NCBI GenBank assembly: GCA_000010565.1
Contig: AP009389.1
Span: forward strand, 1,426,001-1,490,000
DNA length: 64,000 nucleotides
Direction of reading: 5' to 3'
Origin: Pelotomaculum thermopropionicum SI
GTDB lineage: Bacteria; Bacillota; Desulfotomaculia; Desulfotomaculales; Pelotomaculaceae
Part shown: positions 40,970-49,527 of the stretch, in pieces
How positions within the stretch are numbered: the stretch's first letter is position 1
How the letters are laid out: each line of letters opens with the position of its first letter
Translations under genes and position numbers: made by a program
Notes under the pieces: generated by a model
What the model was told of the DNA's origin: nothing
Database searches by the model: none
The model's input: the letters and a program-made list of their open reading frames with translations, nothing else

Positions 40970-43783
40970 TTACTCTTTCATCCAGTCGGATATTTTTCTG
41001 ACTATAGTTTCGATGTCGCCCCTAAAATGCTTTTTTAAAGGCAGCGAATTAAGAAACCGCCTGCCGTAACTTCTGCTTAAAATCCGCCTGTCCAGAACAA
41101 TTACACAGCCGCGGTCGCTTCCGCTGCGAATCAGTCTGCCGAAGCCCTGCTTGAAACGTATTACTGCCTGCGGGACGCTTAAATCCCTGAAGCCATCTCT
41201 CTTCCTCCTTGCCAGATCTTCCAGGCGGGCCTCGATAACTGGCACAGAAGGGGAAACAAAAGGCAGTTTAACCATTATGACGCATGATAAGGCCTCGCCG
41301 GGCACATCCACTCCTTCCCAAAAACTGGATGCTCCAAACAAAACTGTTTGTGCCGTTGACTTGAATTCCTCAAGGAGGTTCAGCCTGTTTCCGTCAATTC
41401 CATGGCCCAGGATGCAAATACCCCTGGCCTCCATTCTTGGTTTCAGCCTCCTGTAGGTTTCTCTGAGAACCTTATGAGAGGTAAAAAGCACCAGAGTCCT
41501 TCCTCCAACCGCTTCCAGGAGCTTTAAGATGGCTTCTTCCAGGTTGTCCAGGTAAACTTCCTCTGCCACGGCACCCTGAACCGGCAGGTCATGACAGATA
41601 CAGAGCAGTGCCTGGCGCTCAAAGGCAAAGGGGGAATCAAAACTTGCCTTAATTATTTTTTCTGGCGGGAAGTTGTTCAGGCCGTTACGGTCGATAAAAT
41701 GGTCAAACGTGCCGTTTACCGAAATGGTAGCCGAGGAAAAGATAACCGTGCCGCGGTTTTTGAAGAACTGCTCATATAAAACGGTACCCACATTAACAGG
41801 TGCAGCATAAAGTGCATAATTTTTAAAGCCCCGCCTGGAGTATTCAAATTCTGCCCAGTATACAAAGCCCTGTTCCCTGCCTTCCAGAATAAACTGCAGG
41901 TCATCGATAATTGTCTGGCCGGAGTTGTAAATTTGAAAAAGGTCGCGGGCCGCTTCTGCCCAAACTTCCTCTGTTATCCCCCACATCTCCAACACTTTTG
42001 CAATATAGCCGATCTTCCCGTTAAGGCTCAGGAAAAGTTCAATACAACGCGTTCCGCATTCTAAAACCGCATTGTATGATGTGTTTGCAAGCATTTTTTC
42101 ATTTGACAGCCTTAAGGTTATCCGGCCGGAATCACCTTCGTCGTTTGACAGGGCAGATGCAAGCTCCCCTAGTTGCTGAAAGAAAAAGTGGACATTTCCT
42201 TGTGCCTCCAGCAGTACTTCACGAGAATCTTTAATTGTTTCCGACCATTTTTCAACATCTTCAGGCGGAACCTTTTCCGCCAGCCTGAACAATGCTTTTC
42301 CGGCTGCGCTTAACCAACGGTTAAGAGCACCTTGAGTAACCTGCCGGCCCAAATGAACAGTGGCAGATTCTTCCAAGTGGTGAGCTTCGTCGATAATTAA
42401 CGCTTCGTAAGCAGGCAGTATCCGGTTTTCAACTTTCACATCAGAAAAAAGCAGAGAGTGGTTGGTAATGATCAGATTTGATTCTTCCGCTTCTCTTTTA
42501 GCCGCGTTCACAAAACAGTATTTTAGATAACGGCATCTGGAACCCATGCATCCATCACTTTCCCCGCAAATGGAAAGCCAGAAATCCTCTTCGGCCGGAA
42601 TAACGTTGAGTTCACTTTTATCACCGGTTTGAGTTACTGTCAGCCAGGTCAGGACGCGTGCAAAAAAACCGGCCTCCTGCGGTTGATGAGGGTTTTCCAG
42701 AACGCTGAACCACCTGCGCAAGCAGATATAATTTTGCCTGCCCTTAACCAATGAGGCTTTAAAGGGCCTGCCGGTTACTTTTGCAGCCAAGGGAATGTCC
42801 TTGTGCCATAATTGCTCCTGAAGGTTTATCGTGCGGGTGGCAACCAGAACCCTTTGCCTGTTCAAACAGCTCCACAGCACCGAGGGGATTAAATAGGCCA
42901 GAGACTTGCCCACACCGGTACCCGCTTCCATTAACAAATACTTCTCTTCGTTAAGAGCCCTTGTTACCAGACGGATCATCTCCTGTTGCTGTGGCCTGTA
43001 TTCGTAACCCGGTACAACATCCGCAAGAGGGCCGTCCTTTCCCACCAGTACAGCCACTTCATCTTCTGCAAGCAAAACCTTTTCTCTTTTTGCAGAAGGT
43101 TCCAAGGCATTAAGAGGCGTGCTTTCTTTTTTATCTGGCAGTCTCTTCCAATAAGGACTCTCAGGTATCTTCCTATCCGGAAATTTTTTAATAATGCTTT
43201 TCAGCAGCGATGTTGTAATAAACTGCCACTCAGACCGGGCTTCGGTTAGCAGGGCGTTTAACTGCGCCAGAACCTCAATATCGATGTCATGTAGCTTGTG
43301 GATCAGCTTGATCAGCAGGCCGGCGGCTGCCAGGGCATCATCTAAAGCGCGGTGCCTTGCCGCCGCCTCTACATTTAATCTTTCACACAATGATTCGAGG
43401 CGGTAGGTGGGCAAGCCTGGTACAGCCAGCCTGGCCAGTTCCACCGTATCGTAGGCCGGATTTTTAAAAGAAATTCCCCCGGCTGCAGCCAAAAATCCCA
43501 TATCGAACCTGATATTATGCCCTGCTATAGGTGCGTCTCCGATAAAACCTAAAACCTTTTCACGCACACCGGAAAAAGCGGGGGCAGATGCCAGGTCGCT
43601 GTCATCAAGACCGGTAAGATTTTTTATTTTTAGCGGCAGAGGCCGGCCTGGGTTGACCATTGTATGATATATGTCGACAATCTTTAGATCTTTTAATCTT
43701 ACCAGGCCGATTTCAATTATCCTGTCAGAAAGGGGATCCAGTCCCGTAGTTTCCAGATCGCAAACAACAATTTCTTTTATCAT
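40970..43783 (-). CDS. dinG: DinG-family helicase with N-terminal DnaQ-type exonuclease
   Basis: This 937-residue protein joins a DEDD 3'-5' exonuclease domain (CDLETTGLDP near 8, HNIRFDMGFL near 93, HRALDDALAAAGL near 142) to an XPD/DinG-type superfamily 2 helicase. Walker A is MEAGTGVGKSLAYLIP near 290, the DEAH box IIDEAHHLEES near 467, and the C-terminal motif VI region QGFGRLIRSG near 885. Four cysteines (CGESDGCMGSRC, YCF) near 410-425 could ligate a [4Fe-4S] cluster. The fused form is usual in Firmicutes and acts in DNA repair. ATG 43783 follows GAGG by four bases. Confidence 0.93.
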   Translation of the reverse strand: MIKEIVVCDLETTGLDPLSDRIIEIGLVRLKDLKIVDIYHTMVNPGRPLPLKIKNLTGLDDSDLASAPAFSGVREKVLGFIGDAPIAGHNIRFDMGFLAAAGGISFKNPAYDTVELARLAVPGLPTYRLESLCERLNVEAAARHRALDDALAAAGLLIKLIHKLHDIDIEVLAQLNALLTEARSEWQFITTSLLKSIIKKFPDRKIPESPYWKRLPDKKESTPLNALEPSAKREKVLLAEDEVAVLVGKDGPLADVVPGYEYRPQQQEMIRLVTRALNEEKYLLMEAGTGVGKSLAYLIPSVLWSCLNRQRVLVATRTINLQEQLWHKDIPLAAKVTGRPFKASLVKGRQNYICLRRWFSVLENPHQPQEAGFFARVLTWLTVTQTGDKSELNVIPAEEDFWLSICGESDGCMGSRCRYLKYCFVNAAKREAEESNLIITNHSLLFSDVKVENRILPAYEALIIDEAHHLEESATVHLGRQVTQGALNRWLSAAGKALFRLAEKVPPEDVEKWSETIKDSREVLLEAQGNVHFFFQQLGELASALSNDEGDSGRITLRLSNEKMLANTSYNAVLECGTRCIELFLSLNGKIGYIAKVLEMWGITEEVWAEAARDLFQIYNSGQTIIDDLQFILEGREQGFVYWAEFEYSRRGFKNYALYAAPVNVGTVLYEQFFKNRGTVIFSSATISVNGTFDHFIDRNGLNNFPPEKIIKASFDSPFAFERQALLCICHDLPVQGAVAEEVYLDNLEEAILKLLEAVGGRTLVLFTSHKVLRETYRRLKPRMEARGICILGHGIDGNRLNLLEEFKSTAQTVLFGASSFWEGVDVPGEALSCVIMVKLPFVSPSVPVIEARLEDLARRKRDGFRDLSVPQAVIRFKQGFGRLIRSGSDRGCVIVLDRRILSRSYGRRFLNSLPLKKHFRGDIETIVRKISDWMKE

Positions 43784-43856
43784 TAATCCTCAAGCTCTCC
43801 CGGACGCAAATTACAAGCATTTGAAAAAGTTCTTAAAACCATTTACCTGTTGCCTT

Positions 43857-44156
43857 TTATTCTTTTGGTTCCTTGCGCTCACACCTGATACGGTCCAGTT
43901 CCCGGACAAGCTGCTGATTTTGCTCCGTCAGCTCGCGAATTTTAATCATGCACTTCAGTTGTCTGTAAAAGCAGAGCAAAAGGGCGGCAAGGACCCCAAT
44001 GGTAAAAGAAAAAATGACTACAAGTACCAGCGATACCTTTTGCAAGGTCCACCACAAGAACTTCAAATCAATAAAATATGAGTTCTGAACAGCAAAAACG
44101 GAAACAAGAACTGCAATGACAAGGACTAAAACTATATGTATCCGCATTTTCACCAT
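43857..44156 (-). CDS. LapA-domain (DUF1049) small membrane protein
   Basis: This protein of about 99 residues has two hydrophobic helices (IVLVLVIAVLVSVFAVQN and VVIFSFTIGVLAALLLCF) with the short WWTLQKVSL link, followed by a basic coiled-coil tail (IRELTEQNQQLVRELDRIR), the LapA pattern. Function is unclear; the family is linked to envelope assembly in proteobacteria. Start codons ATG 44156, GTG 44153 and ATG 44147 are all possible after AAAGGA. Confidence 0.78.
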   Translation of the reverse strand: MVKMRIHIVLVLVIAVLVSVFAVQNSYFIDLKFLWWTLQKVSLVLVVIFSFTIGVLAALLLCFYRQLKCMIKIRELTEQNQQLVRELDRIRCERKEPKE

Positions 44157-44221
44157 ATTCCTTTCTTTCAAAATTTCTAGAAAATATTATTAAATCCTCC
44201 ATACTACTGAATTTAAAGGCC

Positions 44222-44255
44222 GAAAAAAGCCCCGGCGGATCATCCTGCCGGAGCT
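44222..44255 (-). terminator. Terminator after the UPF0173 gene
   Basis: On the minus strand GCTCCGGC and GCCGGGGC pair (one T-G) and are followed by six T, 18 nt past the stop at 44273. Confidence 0.8.
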
Positions 44256-44272
44256 TTTATTGCAACAGAGAT

Positions 44273-44959
44273 CTATAACTCCATGCTTTCTCCTGGAGAT
44301 AAGATTTTAACTTCAGCGCTTGTTGCGGCTTCAACTGCAGACTTGAATTCTGCCGGGTCCTGTTCAATTAGCGGCCAGGTGTTGTAATGCATCGGGATTA
44401 CCGTTTTGGGCTTCAACATTTTTACCGCTTCAAGGGCATCTTCCGGTCCCATGGTAAAGTTGTCGCCTATGGGCAACAGGGCCAGGTCTAACGAATTAAA
44501 GCGCCCAATCAGTTCCATATCTCCAAAAAGGCCTGTATCCCCGGAATGGTAAATTGTTTTACCGTCTATTTTTATTACAAATCCGCATGGATTTCCCAGG
44601 TATTCCATCGGCCCTTCACCAGTGCCAAAACCCGCGCCATGCCATGCAGGAGTAAGCTTAATTTTAACCCCGTCGAAAGCACGGCTGCCTCCAATATGCA
44701 TTCCGTGAGACTGGGCACCGTGGCGCGCGCAATAGTCTGCCAATTCGTAAACGGACACTACCAGTGCATTAGACTGCCCGGCAATGGCTACTGCATCACC
44801 CAGGTGATCTCCATGCCCGTGACTGACCAGGACCAAGTCTGCTTTCACTTCCTCCGCTTTAGCCTTTGCAAGTGGGTTGCCGGTTAAAAAAGGATCGATA
44901 ACGATTTTTTTGCTTCCTTCAATTAGAAACCCGGCATGTCCTAAAAAAGTTACCTTCAT
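44273..44959 (-). CDS. UPF0173-type metal-dependent hydrolase
   Basis: This 228-residue protein has the metallo-beta-lactamase fold. The metal motif SHGHGDHLG (HxHxDH) is near 46, AWHGAGFGTGEG near 105, YHSGDTGLFGDM near 138 and the last ligand in VIPMHYNTWP near 185. The family (YtkL-like) has no firm substrate. It is monocistronic with its own terminator. Confidence 0.88.
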   Translation of the reverse strand: MKVTFLGHAGFLIEGSKKIVIDPFLTGNPLAKAKAEEVKADLVLVSHGHGDHLGDAVAIAGQSNALVVSVYELADYCARHGAQSHGMHIGGSRAFDGVKIKLTPAWHGAGFGTGEGPMEYLGNPCGFVIKIDGKTIYHSGDTGLFGDMELIGRFNSLDLALLPIGDNFTMGPEDALEAVKMLKPKTVIPMHYNTWPLIEQDPAEFKSAVEAATSAEVKILSPGESMEL

Positions 44960-45039
44960 TGACTGTCATCTCCTTTCTTTTTCTTTTGATTATACTTAAA
45001 ATTTTATCATATTTCACTTGCATCCCAAAATTTATAAAC

Positions 45040-45063
45040 AGAAAAGCGCCTGTCGCCGGCGCA
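45040..45063 (-). terminator. Terminator after meaB
   Basis: GCGCC and GGCGC (minus strand) enclose seven bases and run into TTTTCTG, about 20 nt past the meaB stop. Confidence 0.65.
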
Positions 45064-45079
45064 AAATTTAATGGTTTTT

Positions 45080-46048
45080 TTAATTATTTTTTTTCAAGCC
45101 TGAATCAGCTATAATCCACTCCAGGATTAAAGCCGCTGCGCTGTAAGGATCCATTTCCCTCGATGCAACTTTTTCCAGCAACTGATTTACCCGTCCCGGC
45201 AAGTTCAACTGCTGCCTTACCAAACGCTGCCACTGGTAGTTTACAATATCCAGGGCCTCGCTTTTCGCTCTTTCCTTCCGCCTCTCCAGGAATATTCCTT
45301 TTTCTATCAGGTAACTGCGGTGTTTTTCCACCGCGACCAACAGTTCACCAATACCTTCTCCCTTGTTTAACGTAGACGTTTTTACAACAGGAGGACGCCA
45401 TTTAATATGATCATCCTGAAGGTCAAGCATCAATTCTATTTCAGCAGCTACACCATCCGAACCGGGCATATCGGACTTATTGACAGCAAACACATCGGCA
45501 ATCTCCATTATTCCGGCCTTCATGGTCTGGATACTGTCTCCTGCTCCCGGCGTCAACACGACAACGGTAGTATCGGCAATGTACATAATATCAAGTTCTG
45601 CCTGACCAACCCCGACGGTTTCAATTATAATCCAGTCCATCCCGAAGGCGTCCATTACCTTGGCGACTTCCTTTGTTGTCTTGGCCAGCCCGCCCAGGCT
45701 GCCTCGCGTACCCATGCTGCGGATGAAAACTCCTTTGTCCAGGGCGTGCTCATTCATCCGGATCCGGTCTCCCAGGATGGCTCCGCCGGTAAAAGGGCTT
45801 GTGGGATCGACTGCAATAATTCCTATTGTTTCTTTTCTTTTTCTTATCTCGCTAACCAGGCGGTCAACCAAAGAACTTTTGCCGGCTCCCGGGGAACCGG
45901 TCACTCCCAATATATAACTACGGCCGGTTTTCGGATAAAGTTTCTTCAAAAGCTCGTCTTTTTCGGGCATTTCATTCTCTATAAAAGAGATAATTCTTGC
46001 CATTGCCCGCTGATCTCCCGCCCAGAACCTTTTAAACAGCTCTTCCAA
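45080..46048 (-). CDS. meaB: Methylmalonyl-CoA mutase-associated GTPase MeaB
   Basis: This G3E-family GTPase (322 residues) loads and protects B12 enzymes, chiefly methylmalonyl-CoA mutase. P-loop GVTGSPGAGKSSLVDRL is near 50, DPTSPFTGGAILGDRIRM near 85, SMGTRGSLGGLA near 115, ETVGVGQAELD near 143 and NKSDMPGSDG near 190. The start is TTG 46048 after GGGGGTG. The mutase genes are not beside it here. In a propionate-oxidising anaerobe the enzyme would serve the methylmalonyl-CoA pathway. Confidence 0.92.
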   Translation of the reverse strand: MEELFKRFWAGDQRAMARIISFIENEMPEKDELLKKLYPKTGRSYILGVTGSPGAGKSSLVDRLVSEIRKRKETIGIIAVDPTSPFTGGAILGDRIRMNEHALDKGVFIRSMGTRGSLGGLAKTTKEVAKVMDAFGMDWIIIETVGVGQAELDIMYIADTTVVVLTPGAGDSIQTMKAGIMEIADVFAVNKSDMPGSDGVAAEIELMLDLQDDHIKWRPPVVKTSTLNKGEGIGELLVAVEKHRSYLIEKGIFLERRKERAKSEALDIVNYQWQRLVRQQLNLPGRVNQLLEKVASREMDPYSAAALILEWIIADSGLKKNN

Positions 46049-46199
46049 AAGTACACCCCCAGTAACAATAAAAAATTTGAGAACACTCTCATAATAATCT
46101 TAACATATATATTTTTTTGAGTCCTATAATTTTAAAAATTATTTAAATAATTATTTTATTAATTAATTTTCTTATTTTAGTGTAATTTAACGAAATGTA

Positions 46200-47120
46200 T
46201 TAGTGGGCCTCCTCCAAATATTTTTCAGCAGCAACTGCAGCCACGGCCCCGTCTGCCACAGCCGTAACCACCTGCCGGAGGAGTTTCCGGCGCACATCCC
46301 CGGCAGCATACAGGCCCGGTTGCGAAGTCATCATGTTTTCATCCGTAATGATATAGCCTTTCTCATCCAGGCTGACGATATCTCTGACCAAATCGGAGTT
46401 GGGCTTCTGTCCGACGTAAATAAAAACGCCGTCCACCTGTAAATCCCTTTCTTCCCCATTCTTAACGTTTTTCACGGTTACCGATTCCACCAAGTCTGAA
46501 CCGCTGATTTCACTAACAACAGCATCCCATACAAATTCTATCTTTGGATTGCCAAAGGCCTTTTCCTGAACAGCCCTGGTTGCTCTTAGTTCATTCCGCC
46601 TGTGGATAATAAAAACCTTCTCGGCAAATTTTGTTAAAAAAATTGCCTCCTGGACGGCTGCATCTCCCCCGCCGATTACGGCAACCTTTTTCCCCCGGAA
46701 AAATGCTCCGTCACATGTGGCACAATATGAGACTCCCCGGCCGGTGTACTGCTCTTCGCCTTTCACCCCAAGCAACTGGGGCTGGGCACCGGTGGCAATA
46801 ATTACCGCACCTGCCAGGAGTTCCCCATCCTCAGTTTTCACACAAAAACCTTTACCGTCAACCCTGATGCTTTCCACATTAACCGATACAATTTCAAGGC
46901 CAAAACGGCGGGCTTGCTCTTCCATTTTTTGCATCAATTCGAACCCGCCTATTCCTTCGGGAAAACCGGGATAGTTTTCTACCTGATCGGTACTAATCAC
47001 AAGACCTCCCGGAATTCCTCTCTCCAAAAGCACGGTGTCGAGCTTCGCCCTTGAACCGTAAAGACCCGCAGAAAGCCCGGCAGGCCCCCCGCCTATAATC
47101 ACCAGTTCCTTCTTTTCCAT
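46200..47120 (-). CDS. trxB: Thioredoxin reductase
   Basis: This FAD-dependent reductase (306 residues) has GGGPAGLSAGLYGSRA near 10, the redox CATC (SYCATCDGAFF near 135), the NADPH motif GGGDAAVQEA near 153 with HRRNELRAT, and the FAD-binding GLYAAGDVRRK near 270. It is the classical low-molecular-weight NADPH type, judging by the HRR motif. The AT-rich gap on its 3' side (46049-46199) holds no gene. Confidence 0.93.
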   Translation of the reverse strand: MEKKELVIIGGGPAGLSAGLYGSRAKLDTVLLERGIPGGLVISTDQVENYPGFPEGIGGFELMQKMEEQARRFGLEIVSVNVESIRVDGKGFCVKTEDGELLAGAVIIATGAQPQLLGVKGEEQYTGRGVSYCATCDGAFFRGKKVAVIGGGDAAVQEAIFLTKFAEKVFIIHRRNELRATRAVQEKAFGNPKIEFVWDAVVSEISGSDLVESVTVKNVKNGEERDLQVDGVFIYVGQKPNSDLVRDIVSLDEKGYIITDENMMTSQPGLYAAGDVRRKLLRQVVTAVADGAVAAVAAEKYLEEAH

Positions 47121-47251
47121 GAAAACCTAACCCCTCTGTCATATACTTCTTTTATCTTAGTTATCTTAACTTATCAATAACTCTTCAGTCAATAATAAAA
47201 AGATAATAACTTCATAAGTTTCTGTATTTTCAGAATATATATTTAAAATAT

Positions 47252-47275
47252 AAAAAAAGGACAATTAATTGTCCC
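47252..47275 (-). terminator. Terminator after adk
   Basis: The palindrome GGACAATTAATTGTCC is followed on the minus strand by seven T, 67 nt past the adk stop. Confidence 0.7.
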
Positions 47276-47341
47276 TGCCTGAGAAAAGATGACCATTACA
47301 ATTTTCACCATGGATTCATTAAAATGGGTTACCCTCCCGCC

Positions 47342-47989
47342 CTATCTGATGTTCAGGCTTAACAGAATATCTTCCAGAACCTTTTTGATATCCTGGTCCC
47401 CGTTAATGTTTTTTAGCAATCCCCTTTCTGAATAATAATTTATTAGGGGCTGCGTATGTGCTTCATATACCTCTAGACGGTTGATTACTGCCATCTCATT
47501 GTCATCACTGCGCTGGTAAAGTTCACCGCCGCACGCATTGCATCTTCCTTCAATTGCGGGCTTATTGAACAGCACGTGATAGCTGGCACCGCAGGAACGG
47601 CAAATGCGCCGCCCGGTAAGACGGACTATTATTTTTTCCCTTGGCACGGTTATATTAATCACGCCGTTCAGCTTCAGCCCCATGGAGTCAAGGGTTTCAT
47701 CCAGCACCTCGGCCTGCGTCACATTGCGCGGAAAGCCGTCCAGCAAAAATCCATTTTCACAATCAGGCTGCAACAGGCGCTCTTTTACCATGCCTACAAC
47801 CACCGAATCAGGAACCAGTTCTCCTTTATCCATATATTCCTTCGCCTTTTTGCCCATCTCAGTACCTTCCTTAATAGCCTTGCGGAACATATCGCCTGTA
47901 GAAATATGGGTAATATTTAATTCTTTTATTAGCGCTTCCGCCTGGGTTCCCTTACCGGCCCCCGGAGGCCCCATAATTAACAGGTTCAC
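47342..47989 (-). CDS. adk: Adenylate kinase (zinc-binding lid)
   Basis: This 215-residue enzyme interconverts ATP+AMP and 2 ADP. P-loop GPPGAGKGT is near 7, AMP site [10 protein letters not shown] near 31, [15 protein letters not shown] near 80, and the lid has CRSC and CNAC zinc pairs, typical of Gram-positives. GTG 47989 lies six bases after GGAGGG. The gene is not next to secY or map as in the usual ribosomal-protein operon, so it may be a second copy or a relocated one. Confidence 0.93.
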   Translation of the reverse strand: MNLLIMGPPGAGKGTQAEALIKELNITHISTGDMFRKAIKEGTEMGKKAKEYMDKGELVPDSVVVGMVKERLLQPDCENGFLLDGFPRNVTQAEVLDETLDSMGLKLNGVINITVPREKIIVRLTGRRICRSCGASYHVLFNKPAIEGRCNACGGELYQRSDDNEMAVINRLEVYEAHTQPLINYYSERGLLKNINGDQDIKKVLEDILLSLNIR

Positions 47990-48084
47990 TACTATCCCTC
48001 CCAATATACTTTCCCTTTTGGACAAAAACCGGCAAGGCTATTATACCATAGGATTGTTCATCCGCGAAAATAAACTGGAAATTT

Positions 48085-48540
48085 TCATTGGCCAAAAATA
48101 AGAAAAGCAGCGTGGGCGTAAACCGCCGCCGTGGTCGCCGGGCTGCTGTGTTCCAGAAAAGCGGCCACTGAAGGAAAAGAATACCCAACGTCAAGCAGGA
48201 GGGAGCCCACCGTGTGTCGATTTCCGGAACCAATAGGGTTATATGTGTTCGATTTACTCCCATCTTCAAGCGAAAAAAATAAAACCTTTTCCCGGCCTTC
48301 CTTGCCTCCCTTGTTAAAATATGGATGGCCTGGCGATCACCTTTGAAGTCGATTGCAATAACTGGTAAACCGCGCCGGATGGCTTGAACGCAGATGGGAA
48401 TGAAGGTAGACGTGTTCGGTCATTTCTGACCAGTCTACTCGGACCGGCTGCCGGCGGTCATCTAGCCCAAGGAAAACCAGAACTGCCGGAGTGCGTTTGA
48501 CCTCTCTTTCCCAGTCGAACTCAACTTTTTTAAATCGAAT
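48085..48540 (-). pseudogene. Mobile-element remnant: HerA/FtsK-like ATPase fragment joined to an integrase C-terminus
   Basis: Three frames on the minus strand give consecutive pieces. First (about 48400-48540) is LVFLGLDDRRQPVRVDWSEM. Next, in another frame, is STFIPICVQAIRRGLPVIA followed by IDFKGDRQAIHILTREARK, the Walker-B-like part of a HerA/TraG-type ATPase whose P-loop is missing. After a shift in a T7 run comes EDGSKSNTYNPIGSGN. The frame then continues (48085-48219) as RHTVGSLLLDVGYSFPSVA and EHSSPATTAAVYAHA, the catalytic C-terminus of a tyrosine recombinase. I read it as a deletion scar of a former integrated element. Family assignments are from motifs only. Confidence 0.6.
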
Positions 48541-48543
48541 TGA

Positions 48544-48798
48544 TTAGATAACTCTTTTTCCCACAAAGAACTTTACCGGCACATGAATGATTTTGTTAGC
48601 GGCAGTTTTATCTAGCGACATTTGTTCAAGCGTTTTGGCAACCCTGGCGGTATAATATCTTTCACCGCATTGCCTGCATACGCCGGCCGGAACATTTTCG
48701 AAAATCATTAATTCATCCCCTAGCCGGTAATCAACCCGAACCTTCTTCTCCGTTACTTTGCCTCCGCAGAAGGAGCAATCAGCATACTCGTGCTTCAT
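48544..48798 (-). CDS. YgiT-type zinc-finger protein (probable antitoxin)
   Basis: This 84-residue protein has CSFCGGKVTEKKV near 8 and VCRQCGERYY near 41, the zinc finger of YgiT/MqsA-like proteins, but no C-terminal HTH. Such proteins are usually encoded with a DUF4258 or MqsR-type toxin. The upstream overlapping frame (48779-48967) is DUF4258-like, supporting a toxin-antitoxin-like pair. ATG 48798 follows GGAGG by about seven bases. Confidence 0.8.
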   Translation of the reverse strand: MKHEYADCSFCGGKVTEKKVRVDYRLGDELMIFENVPAGVCRQCGERYYTARVAKTLEQMSLDKTAANKIIHVPVKFFVGKRVI

Positions 48799-48967
48799 TG
48801 GTCTTTCCTCCGTTTCCTTGTTTTCCAGTCACAATTATCTCCCCATTAAGTATTGCCATTTCTATGTCTTCAATAAACAGATTGTCGTTTCTTCTCTCCT
48901 GTTCTGCATGATGAGAAACTTCGTACCGTTCTTCCAGTATGGCTTTTCGTATTAAAAGGATATCCAG
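48779..48967 (-). CDS. DUF4258-like protein, no canonical start codon
   Basis: A 62-codon frame reads IRKAILEERYEVSHHAEQER and NLFIEDIEMAILNGEII, the N-terminal two thirds of DUF4258 (His-containing RNase-like fold). It lacks the usual C-terminal strand and overlaps the YgiT start by 20 nt. No ATG, GTG or TTG is placed correctly; CTG 48967 lies eight bases after AAAGGGGG. It may be a truncated toxin or use CTG. Confidence 0.5.
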   Translation of the reverse strand: MDILLIRKAILEERYEVSHHAEQERRNDNLFIEDIEMAILNGEIIVTGKQGNGGKTNEARVC

Positions 48968-49208
48968 GGAATTTGCCCCCTTTACTTCAATACCTGTATT
49001 CTTATTTTAAAAACAGGCCCGTATTCAGCCAAAGTCACCACTCCTGTGGTTATAATTATATCAGATTATGATAAAATAAAAGCACTTTAATTTCTTACAA
49101 AGTTCTGAGGAATTTCGGCATGTCCCCTGGCCTTTTGCCCGCGTGACTCTCGATAAATTAAGGGTTTCTAGTGGGACTATGCAGTAAGATTTTTTCTGTT
49201 AAAAATAT

Positions 49209-49233
49209 AAAAAGCCTTGATTTCCAAGGCTTT
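49209..49233 (-). terminator. Terminator after tRNA-Pro
   Basis: AAAGCCTTG and CAAGGCTTT (minus strand) enclose GAAAT and run into TTTTTATATT, 12 nt past the tRNA. Confidence 0.8.
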
Positions 49234-49244
49234 CAGGGCCTAAC

Positions 49245-49322
49245 TGGTCGGGATGACAGGATTTGAACCTGCGACCTCACGGTCCCGAACCGTGCGCTCT
49301 AGCCAAACTGAGCTACATCCCG
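49245..49322 (-). tRNA. tRNA-Pro (anticodon CGG)
   Basis: The 78-nt gene includes CCA. The acceptor CGGGATG pairs with CATCCCG, the anticodon stem CACGG/CCGTG encloses TTCGGGA with anticodon CGG, and the T loop is TTCAAAT. It stands alone with its own terminator. Confidence 0.96.
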
Positions 49323-49527
49323 GCGACTAAAATTTAAATAAATGCCTATTCCGGTTGCAAGTAGTATTTTGCCACAGTGCACTTAAAAAGTCAATATAGA
49401 TGGTGAGCAAAATGCTTAGCAGAACGGCTAGGGTTTCTTTCACAGTACTCTAACCGGTAAACTTTTATTGAAATGCAGGTATTCCCGGATAAAAAATAAT
49501 GTTGGGAGCGGTTCGGTATAAGGCGTG

